From Ectocarpus siliculosus (Eukaryota; Sar; Phaeophyceae; Ectocarpales; Ectocarpaceae), in the NCBI GenBank assembly GCA_000310025.1, contig FN648982.1:1-15600 (forward strand): a DNA stretch of 15,600 bases, written 5' to 3'. This document shows, piece by piece, positions 10,308 to 15,600 of this stretch. Each line of letters opens with the position of its first letter. The stretch's first letter is position 1. Below the pieces are notes generated by a model that worked only from the letters and a program-made list of their open reading frames with translations, ran no database searches and was not told the origin of the DNA. The translations under genes were made by a program, and so were the position numbers.

Positions 10308-10916
10308 ATGATCGCGGTTACGCACAGACTCCCGTCACCTGGCCATGACTTTTCTAACCTGTCCGTGGTGGTTGATCGAGGAGGTGCATCTAGGTTATGT
10401 TCCATCACCCTTGCGGAGGGGTGCCGCCTGTTTCAATGTATGCATCGCATGCCTCTATCTTTGGAGCGGTGTAGTGTACTCGAGTCTGCTGTCACGCGCT
10501 CTTACACTAACGAAAAAACACACAAACATACTCACGCTGTCGAGCGTAGAGAGGGATGGGGAGAGGATCCTCCCCGTGCAAACTTCTTTCCTATACTACT
10601 ATCCTCGCAACGATTTGACCACTACACGTTTGGGGAGCTCTCGACTCCCCCTGTGGGAGGTCAGCTACTACCTGCGCTTCAAGGTCACGCTTGTCCGCGT
10701 GTGCTGGCTGTTGTTGAGAGAGCAGCAGCAGCAAGAACCTCAGTGCACACGGGAATAACAAAGCTGGATATATACACCGCCATACACATATCTAGAGAGA
10801 GGGTACCGGCAGGGACACAAGTTACACGGGCGGGTGCGTGTTGCTGCTGGGGGCGTTCACATGTACAGCAGTACAGCAGTACTGCTGTACGTCACCCACC
10901 ACCCTATGGACCCTAG
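10308..10916 (+). CDS. Longest open frame in the window, 202 codons, hypothetical
   Basis: An ATG-initiated plus-strand frame of 202 codons, beginning MIAVTHRLPSPGHDFSNLSV. It is the longest frame present, yet a 137-codon frame at 10345-10758 overlaps it on the same strand, so openness alone does not favour it. The residue pattern is mixed: a basic/His patch around residue 70, a hydrophobic stretch around residues 95-100, a segment after residue 120 with LLPALQGHACPRVLAVVE, and a Cys/Trp run near residue 180. No known family, signal peptide or transmembrane helix is evident. The 3' end crosses a CAG/palindrome patch (10863-10890). It might be a real single-exon gene of unknown function or a borderline chance frame. 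Confidence 0.25.
   Translation: MIAVTHRLPSPGHDFSNLSVVVDRGGASRLCSITLAEGCRLFQCMHRMPLSLERCSVLESAVTRSYTNEKTHKHTHAVERREGWGEDPPRANFFPILLSSQRFDHYTFGELSTPPVGGQLLPALQGHACPRVLAVVERAAAARTSVHTGITKLDIYTAIHISRERVPAGTQVTRAGACCCWGRSHVQQYSSTAVRHPPPYGP
10871..10890. repeat. Perfect 20-bp palindrome
   Basis: GTACAGCAGTACTGCTGTAC reads identically on both strands. It is preceded directly by another GTACAGCA copy, so it looks like a short GTACAGCA duplication turned into a palindrome. It could form a small cruciform or be a dimeric binding site, but its function is unknown. Confidence 0.85.
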
Positions 10917-11448
10917 ACTAGAGTACCCACCTCGCCTTCGTGCAGATTTTTATGTCTTATTCTTTGACCACTACATGTGTCGCGCCTTTTTCTCATTCTT
11001 CCTCTTCTCTTCCGTCCCTACTGCTGCTGCCTGTCCGTCTATCCACTAACAACGTGCTGCGCATGTATGTGAGTGGTTTCGGGCGTGTGTGAGGAGGCGA
11101 GGGATAGCCTCCAAGGTCTACACCAGGTAGGATGTCACAAGCATTCCGGCGCGTGTTGTTGTGTGTCAACGAAAGGGCTCGTTCTCTCTCCGACGACGAA
11201 AGGATTTCGGTTTGGTCCTATGGGGGCACCGTGCTGCTACACACCCTAAAGATACGGCAACGTCTCTGCCTGGCAGGTACCAGCAGAATGTACGCGCCAA
11301 TGTAGGGGCTTACGGCTTACCTGCGCCAGAAGCCACGGAGAGTTGGAGGTTTTTCGGGCGCTTGTACGTGAGGTGTTCCCAGATAATGTCATCCGTGTTG
11401 CTTGCTTGTCTTTCCGTTGTTTTCTCGGAATTGAAATGCGGTGACGGC
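10917..11448. other. Unassigned sequence
   Basis: A pyrimidine-rich stretch (about 10980-11045) is followed by GT-rich sequence. A 130-codon plus frame at 11161-11553 and a 180-codon minus frame at 11246-11788 overlap fully. The minus frame enters the inverted repeat beginning at 11611 and is discussed there. I recognise nothing conserved. Confidence 0.45.
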
Positions 11449-11454
11449 TCCGGA

Positions 11455-11491
11455 CCGTTCTTCGACCGAAGTCCGTTCTTTGAACCGAAGT
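11455..11491. repeat. Tandem 18/19-bp duplication
   Basis: Two adjacent copies of CCGTTCTTCGACCGAAGT (11455-11472) and a one-base-longer variant (11473-11491). The first copy also resembles sequence near 12477-12490 in inverse orientation. This suggests that homology between the inverted-repeat arms continues, eroded, beyond their clean ends. Confidence 0.75.
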
Positions 11492-11610
11492 CTGATTTAT
11501 CTGTCGATTGGGGGTCTTGTTCTTGTGGTAGGCTGCTGATTCCGTACACCTGACTTCCTTTCGTGAGAAACAGCACTTTCCAATTTCGGCATTTTGTTCA
11601 ACCCTGACCA

Positions 11611-11913
11611 CATTTTCATGGAGTGCGACCGGAGTTCTTGACGTTCCGCTCCCGTATAGCGCTCCCATCGACCCTTCGCTGAAGGACTTTCTATTCTGCA
11701 CGCTGGCTGTTGATAGTCGCTCGGCACGCGTCCCTAAAAAAGAACTATCGCATGACCCCAAGGCCGCCGCAACAGGCCAAACCGCCACAGGAAAAAGAGC
11801 CGCTTTTTGTCAGGGAGGGGAGGACACCGCAACCGATTCCTCGCTCCCTAGGCCACCGATGGAAACCGCGCCGGTCCGGGCGTGCTCTCTGTTCCGTGGT
11901 CTCTCCCGGAGTA
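11611..11913. repeat. Left arm of the large inverted repeat
   Basis: These 303 bp match the reverse complement of 12101-12415 at about 90% identity, with a few indels. The right arm has about 5 extra bases beside the CCGCCAC tract and a 6-7 base insertion beside the CCGCAACAGG tract. Read on the minus strand (outward from the loop), it contains a frame with PGETTEQRARPD, WPRERGIGCGVLPSLTK and, after a frameshift, TASVQNRKSFSEG. The same peptides occur in the right arm. The 5-base gap puts the AVWPVAA segment out of frame here, while it is in frame in the right arm. Confidence 0.85.
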
Positions 11914-12100
11914 TATTTTGTGGGGACCAAGATACTCTCCATCGACGGGGATAAGCATGCGCGTGGTGCCCGTTGCTTTTCCGAACTGTGAAAAATTGAG
12001 AAAAGACTGCTTGCTGCCTGGAAACAAAATTCTACAGACAGCTTGTGCACACGCAGACGACGATTTCGAATGATTGGATTAATGAGCTACCGATACAATC
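11914..12100. other. Loop between the large inverted-repeat arms
   Basis: These 187 bp of unique sequence contain no frame or motif of note. They separate the two arms and would be the loop of any fold-back structure. Confidence 0.8.
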
Positions 12101-12415
12101 TACTCCGGGAGAGACCACGGAACAGAGAGCACGCCCGGACCAGTCTGGCTTTGATCGGTGGCCTAGGGAGCGAGGAATCGGTTGCGGTGTCCTCCCCTCT
12201 CTCACAAAAAACGGCTCTTTTTCCTGTCACGTGGCGGTTTGGCCTGTTGCGGCCTCTCCATGCTTGATGTCATGCGATACGTTCTTTTTTAGGGGCGCGT
12301 GACGAGCGACCATCAACAGCCAGCGTGCAGAATAGAAAGTCCTTCAGCGAAGGGTTGATGGGAGCGCTTTACGGGAGCGGCACGTCAAGAACTCCGGTCG
12401 CACGCGATGAAAATG
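12101..12415. repeat. Right arm of the large inverted repeat
   Basis: These 315 bp are the reverse complement of 11611-11913 with about 10% divergence. On the plus strand (outward from the loop) a frame reads PGETTEQRARPD, then WPRERGIGCGVLPSLTK and on through AVWPVAA until a stop at 12300-12302. A second segment in another frame, TASVQNRKSFSEG..., continues to a stop near 12458. Weaker similarity to the left flank continues past 12415 (an AAGGTTG block, then AAGAACGG near 12477), so the original duplicated unit was larger. Confidence 0.85.
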
Positions 12416-12429
12416 TAGGCAAGGTTGTT

Positions 12430-12658
12430 TTTTTGTACACCCCCCAAGAGTCCGCCTAGGAAATTCGGGTCACGGTAAGAACGGCCGGACTTTTTTCCAG
12501 AAATCAGGTGTGTGTGTAGGAAATGGTCTTAGACTCGGAGGAAATTAGGTGCGATAGACACATTTACAGATTTACAAGCAGTACTCATGTATTTTATTCT
12601 GAAACTTGTCTTAAGACGTCGCCGTCCACAGCCGCTTATCTTACAATATCCGAACAAC
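12430..12658. other. Unassigned spacer before the CATG-rich region
   Basis: This is ordinary-composition sequence with a short GT run (about 12509-12520) and some T-rich patches near the end. It contains no frame of note and none of the CATG decamers that begin at 12659, so the compositional boundary is sharp. Confidence 0.6.
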
Positions 12659-12737
12659 CATGGTGCACCAATAAGACGATTCTTTTGTGATCATGGTGGA
12701 CCATGGGCGTCACGGCGTGGCCCATAACAGCCCATGG
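12659..12737. repeat. Left degenerate CATG decamer flank
   Basis: CATG or one-off cores start at 12659, 12692, 12702, 12711 (CACG), 12723 (CATA) and 12733. From 12723 the cores are exactly 10 bp apart and run straight into the satellite. The repeat register is therefore shared with the array, but the decamers outside the cores have diverged. Confidence 0.8.
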
Positions 12738-13747
12738 TATCTCGTGGTGCCCCATGGGACACCATGGGGTCTCGTGAGATAACAAAAAAAAAATATTGCC
12801 CAAAATGCTGTTATCTCATCATGGGCGCCCATGAGATTCAATGTGGTCTCTCGTGGTGCCCCATGGGACACCATGGGGTCTCGTGAGATAACAAAAAATA
12901 AATTATCGCCAAAATGCCGTTATCTCATGGGCGCCCATGAGATTCATGAGAATCAATATGGTGTCTCGTGGTGTCCCATGGGACCCCATGGGGTCTCGTG
13001 AGATAGCAAAAAATAACTTATTGCCAAAATGCCGTTATCTCATGGGCGCCCATGAGAATCAATGTGGTGTCTTGTGGTGCCCCATGGGACACCATGGGGT
13101 CTCGTGAGATAACAAATAAAACTTGTTGCCAAAATAAATGCCGTTATCTCATGGGCGCCCATGAGATTCAATGTGGTCTCTCGTGGTGCCCCATGGGACA
13201 CCATGGATGGGGTCTCGTGAGATAACAAAAATACATTATCGCCAACAACATGCCGTTATCTCATGGGCGCCCATGAGATTCAATGTGGTATCTCGTGGTG
13301 TCCCATGGGACACCATGGGGTCTCGTGAGATAACAAAAAAAAAATATTGCCAAAATGCTGTTATCTCATGGGCGCCCATGAGATTCAATGTGGTCTCTCG
13401 TGGTGCCCCATGGGACACCATGGGGTCTCGTGAGATAACAAAAAATACATTATCGCCAAAATGCCGTTATCTCATGGGCGCCCATGAGATTCAATGTGGT
13501 CTCTCGTGGTGCCCCATGGGACACCATGGGGTCTCGTGAGATAACAAAAAAAACTTATTGCCAAAATGCTGTTATCTCATGGGCGCCCATGAGATTCAAT
13601 GTGGTCTCTCGTGGTGCCCCATGGGACACCATGGGGTCTCGTGAGATAACAAAAAAAACTTATTGCCAAAATGCCGTTATCTCATGGGCGCCCATGAGAA
13701 TCAATATAGTGTCTCGTGGTGCCCCATGGGACACCATGGGGTCTCAT
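12738..13747. repeat. 105-bp palindrome-rich satellite array, about 9.5 monomers
   Basis: A tandem array whose GGGCGCCC landmark recurs at 12823, 12929, 13044, 13153, 13265, 13370, 13476, 13581 and 13686. Intervals are 106, 115, 109, 112, 105, 106, 105 and 105. The longer ones come from small insertions, for example an extra ATTCATGAGA-type block near 12941. Each monomer has three parts: a 20-22 bp perfect palindrome centred on GGGCGCCC; a block of CGTG/CATG decamers including the near-palindrome GGTGYCCCATGGGACACC; and an A-rich linker of about 28-32 bp ending in GCCAAAATGCYG. The two blocks are bounded by complementary GTTATCTCATG and CGTGAGATAAC. Monomers are highly alike, implying recent homogenisation. 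Confidence 0.95.
13574..13595. repeat. Representative 22-bp perfect palindrome of the satellite monomer
   Basis: The segment is self-complementary over 22 bp, with core CATGGGCGCCCATG and arms ATCT/AGAT. Most monomers carry the full 22 bp. Those with GAGAATC instead of GAGATTC keep 20 bp. The core also overlaps two CATG sites 10 bp apart. Confidence 0.9.
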
Positions 13748-13770
13748 GACATTGTACAATGAGACTTACC

Positions 13771-13890
13771 CCATGACACACCATAGGGTGCCATGGGATA
13801 CCATGAGATGGCTGTCTCATAATACTCCAGGGGGGTGCCATGGGAGGACATGAGACACCATTACATTCTCATGGGCGCCCATGGGGACGA
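13771..13890. repeat. Degenerate CATG decamer cluster A
   Basis: CATG-type cores lie at 13772, 13782 (CATA), 13792 and 13802, then 13818 (CATA), 13828 (CAGG), 13839, 13849, 13859 (CATT), 13870 and 13880. Steps are 10-11 bp apart from a single 16-bp step. It ends in another copy of CATGGGCGCCCATGG, linking it to the satellite palindrome. Confidence 0.85.
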
Positions 13891-13920
13891 TAAAATATCT
13901 CTTTTTTAGTTGTTGTGGAT

Positions 13921-14046
13921 CTCATGACCCACCATGACCTACCATGAAACACCATGGTTCACCACGGCGCACCATGAGGCCCCTTGACACACATTTTCCA
14001 TGGATCTCATGAGAATCTCATGAGAAATCTCATGGGGCACCATGGC
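13921..14046. repeat. Degenerate CATG decamer cluster B
   Basis: Seven cores stand exactly 10 bp apart: 13923, 13933, 13943, 13953, 13963 (CACG), 13973 and 13983 (CTTG). A second run of CATG cores near 14000-14042 then has steps of 9, 11, 12 and 10. The bases between cores are not conserved, so the spacing is kept better than the sequence. Confidence 0.85.
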
Positions 14047-14130
14047 CATTTTACTCAAGGATATTTGGCATAATTATATTTTGTTTATTCAAGATTATTT
14101 TCCAATATCTTATGATCCGCCGTGAGTGAC

Positions 14131-14196
14131 CATGGGTCCTCGTGGTTTACTATGGGAGGTTTGGTAGACTCATGGGCGTTCGTGGTACCCCATTAG
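14131..14196. repeat. Degenerate CATG decamer cluster C
   Basis: Cores at 14131 (CATG), 14141 (CGTG), 14151 (TATG), 14161 (TTGG), 14171 (CATG), 14181 (CGTG) and 14191 (CATT) are all exactly 10 bp apart. It is flanked on both sides by AT-rich spacer. Confidence 0.85.
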
Positions 14197-14251
14197 ATTG
14201 TTTTACAAAAAAATACTTTTCATTTTTATTGTTTTTCTGTTTTTTTTTAAC

Positions 14252-14291
14252 CGTGGTGCGCCATGGTCGCCCATGGTACACCATGAGGTCC
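14252..14291. repeat. Degenerate CATG decamer cluster D
   Basis: Four cores, CGTG at 14252 then CATG at 14262, 14272 and 14282, are exactly 10 bp apart. The cluster is isolated between two T-rich spacers (14197-14250 and about 14300-14340). Confidence 0.85.
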
Positions 14292-14340
14292 GATACTTCA
14301 CTTTTATTTTCATAATTATTTTTGTTTTCAGTTTTATATC

Positions 14341-14547
14341 CCCATGTCTCCCCATGGTGCACCATGGGTTCACTATTCCCAAAGTCCCATGAGATCGGCC
14401 ATGGCATGCCATGGGCTGACACGGAAATGCTCTCGTGGTGCCCCATGGCCTATCTCGTGGGAGTACATGGGACCCCATGACCCTGTTCTCATAGTAGCTC
14501 ATGCGACCTCATGGTTCCTCATAGTGCCTCATGGGCCCCCATGAGAC
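14341..14547. repeat. Degenerate CATG decamer cluster E
   Basis: Cores lie at 14343, 14353, 14363 and 14373 (CTAT). A scrambled stretch (14388-14410) follows. Then come 14420 (CACG), 14434 (CGTG), 14444, 14456 (CGTG), 14466 and 14476. A final run of six sits exactly 10 bp apart at 14490 (CATA), 14500, 14510, 14520 (CATA), 14530 and 14540. It is the right-hand limit of the CATG region. Confidence 0.85.
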
Positions 14548-14744
14548 GCTATAATATCGTTTTTTATTTATTACACAATAATGTTATAGTCTGGAAAAAT
14601 GCCGCGAAAAAATTGCGGAGAAATTACGATGTCTCTGAATAACGATCCCCCTATGGACGGGTAGACGTTGAGGGTGGCTAGTTGAACGCTTAGAACTTAC
14701 AAAGCGCGTAGAACGTGAAATGGACGACCCAGATAAAGTCGGGG
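14548..14744. other. AT-rich transition and possible 5' region of the Cys-rich frame
   Basis: The first 90 bp are AT-rich with TATTTATTACACAATAA-type sequence, after which composition returns to normal. A TATAAT-like stretch at about 14549 and another near 14585 could serve as promoter elements for the frame at 14745, but nothing fixes a transcription start. Confidence 0.3.
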
Positions 14745-15239
14745 ATGAAGCCGACGAACTCGATGGAAGTCCTCACGTTTCCCGAAGAAGAAGTGCTGGC
14801 CAGCGGGGTAGATTCTTCGGAACTCGATGCGTTGTGCCGATCTTGGGCTGTACGCGACGCTTGTGCAGATGATGCTGCTGTTGATGCTCCCCCTTGCTGT
14901 GATGTAACAAGAGCTGATAACCTGCTGGGATGTAACCTTTGTGATAGGTGTATCCCTGGCAGTGGCCACTGTGTAGTAACAGTGTGCAGAGGCTCACAGA
15001 GTGACTGCAAAGTACACTTGTGTTGTAGACCAGATGATATGGTTGTATTGGCGCTTAGTTGGCCGAAAGGTCAGAAGAGAGAAAGGAGAAGAAGAAGAGA
15101 CGTAGAAGTGAGCGAGTGGGGGCGAGCACCACGGGGGCGAGCCATCCACCGTCATCACGGAAAGGAAACACCCACGGGCTATTGCAACGTACCGATCACG
15201 GTAATAGACGGTCACTCCGACCTATGGCAACGTTTCTAG
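14745..15239 (+). CDS. Cysteine-rich hypothetical protein, 164 codons
   Basis: This is the best protein candidate in the window. The frame is open from a GTG at 14715; I chose the first ATG (14745), and a second ATG at 14763 is also possible. The N-terminus (about residues 1-45) is acidic, with FPEEEVLASGVDSSELD. Residues 45-100 hold about 12 cysteines in closely spaced pairs, including PPCCD, LLGCNLCDRCIPGSGHC, VTVC and VHLCC. This is followed by MVVLALSWPKG and then a basic run RERRRRRD that comes from a purine-rich tract. The cysteine spacing could bind zinc or form disulfides, but it matches no finger I can name. There is no signal peptide. Minus-strand frames of 74-106 codons overlap (14690-15010). 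Composition over 14850-15055 differs from its flanks, so it may be one exon of a larger gene. Confidence 0.38.
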   Translation: MKPTNSMEVLTFPEEEVLASGVDSSELDALCRSWAVRDACADDAAVDAPPCCDVTRADNLLGCNLCDRCIPGSGHCVVTVCRGSQSDCKVHLCCRPDDMVVLALSWPKGQKRERRRRRDVEVSEWGRAPRGRAIHRHHGKETPTGYCNVPITVIDGHSDLWQRF

Positions 15240-15267
15240 AATATCCTATAGGACAATGGTCCGATGT

Positions 15268-15287
15268 ACCATAGATACTTCTATGGT
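15268..15287. other. Perfect 8-bp stem, 4-base loop hairpin
   Basis: ACCATAGA and TCTATGGT pair around a TACT loop. Two smaller dyads lie just upstream (TCCTATAGGA and GGAC-AATG-GTCC, 15244-15262). It sits about 30 bp after the stop of the cysteine-rich frame, so an RNA 3'-end structure is possible, but chance is not excluded. Confidence 0.6.
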
Positions 15288-15600
15288 TCAATGTATATAA
15301 CCCGTAGGTGTGTACAATGATCCGAATACTGAATCAACATACCGAAGACTATTCCGGTAATACTCGCTAGGTGAATACCTACTTACTGTTGTTTACAGCA
15401 GTGCAAACTCTAATGACTGACATTGAGTGTTCCAACACCCTGTTTCTCCGCAATCTACCAACTGTAATCTCCGTAGAACCATGTCCCATACTCACCCATC
15501 TTTACTATGCTAGGAGTATATCTTACAGCCCCCCTGCTCGTATGCATCGTAATGATATGGCAAGCCAAGATAATTCCAATTACGACCCAACCCGTAGATC
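15288..15600. other. Unassigned sequence to the window end
   Basis: I see no open frame of note, repeat or RNA gene. A TGTATATAA motif lies at about 15292-15300. A gene continuing beyond the window cannot be judged. Confidence 0.5.

Larger units (their letters stand above)
11611..12415. mobile_element. Fold-back structure: possible decayed long-inverted-repeat transposon or palindromic duplication
   Basis: Taken together, two arms of about 310 bp around a 187-bp loop give an element of about 805 bp. Known classes with this outline are foldback-type DNA transposons and inverted duplications of a gene fragment. The arms share a short reading frame, disrupted in both by indels, that I cannot assign to a family. 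No transposase, reverse transcriptase or clear target-site duplication is visible. A multi-copy gene fragment duplicated head-to-head is equally possible. Confidence 0.4.

Noticed and set aside
11161-11788. 130-codon plus and 180-codon minus frames as separate genes
   Set aside because: They overlap completely. The minus frame owes part of its length to the inverted-repeat arm and shows no domain. It is described under the fold-back element instead.
12738-13747. CRISPR-like array
   Set aside because: Monomers are about 105 bp, and the 'spacers' are near-identical A-rich linkers rather than unique sequences. The setting is eukaryotic and no cas gene is present.
13171-13762. Open frames through the satellite encoding a 35-residue repeated peptide (containing RFNVVSRGAPWDTMGSREIT)
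   Set aside because: They arise because the common monomer (105 bp) is divisible by three. Monomers of 106, 109, 112 and 115 bp break the frame, and the minus strand is equally open because the DNA is palindromic. The resemblance in length to 35-residue helical repeats is coincidental.
14197-14450. Plus and minus frames with Phe/Ile-rich and Lys/Asn-rich peptides
   Set aside because: They are translations of the AT-rich spacers and CATG decamers (repeated APW/HHG motifs) and have no coding support.
12659-14547. Tandem p53-family or E-box sites
   Set aside because: p53-type decamers are RRRCWWGYYY, whereas here the cores are mostly YYCATGRR (CCATGG, CTCATGAG). CCATGG does not fit CANNTG. Only the 10-bp spacing is shared.
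14690-15010. Minus-strand 106-codon frame with Ser-rich middle and hydrophobic C-terminus
   Set aside because: It lies wholly opposite the cysteine-rich plus frame, and its serine and alanine runs are the complement of the GCT/GAT/TGT-rich codons there. The plus frame is longer and more structured, though I cannot exclude the minus one.

Overview
The window reads as nuclear DNA of a eukaryote, probably a protist or alga, but I cannot name the lineage. Base composition over the first 12.6 kb is near 50% GC and CpG is plentiful. There is no tight gene packing, no operon-like spacing and no ribosomal-binding-site pattern. There are pyrimidine-tract/AG and GTAAGT motifs of the spliceosomal kind, mono-G/C tracts, inverted repeats and a real satellite array. 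No rRNA, tRNA, CRISPR array or recognisable conserved protein was found.

Layout. From 1 to about 11,450 the sequence is mostly unassigned, with only short competing open frames. None exceeds 202 codons, and most have equally long frames on the other strand. I list the few frames that might be exons, at low confidence. Embedded at 5799-6083 is a hairpin-type inverted repeat (about 107-bp arms, 72-bp loop). At 11,611-12,415 lies a second, larger inverted repeat (arms of about 303 and 315 bp, about 90% alike, 187-bp loop). Its arms carry the same short reading frames running outwards from the loop.

From about 12,659 to 14,547 the sequence changes character completely. Its core (12,738-13,747) is a tandem satellite with a monomer of 105-106 bp. 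Each monomer contains long perfect palindromes and is bounded by complementary GTTATCTCATG / CGTGAGATAAC arms. The satellite and its degenerate flanks are built from CATG-centred (or CGTG) cores spaced 10 bp apart for long runs, so the same palindromic core recurs on one face of the double helix. The flanking decamer clusters alternate with short AT-rich spacers. This two-level architecture (helically phased decamers inside a monomer of ten helical turns) is the most striking thing in the window.

From 14,548 to the end the sequence returns to ordinary composition. It holds the best single protein-coding candidate, a cysteine-rich frame of 164 codons at 14,745-15,239, followed by a small hairpin cluster and unassigned sequence. 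No pathway or gene cooperation can be inferred. The window is best described as gene-poor repeat-bearing DNA, possibly subtelomeric, centromeric or other heterochromatin, which is inference only.
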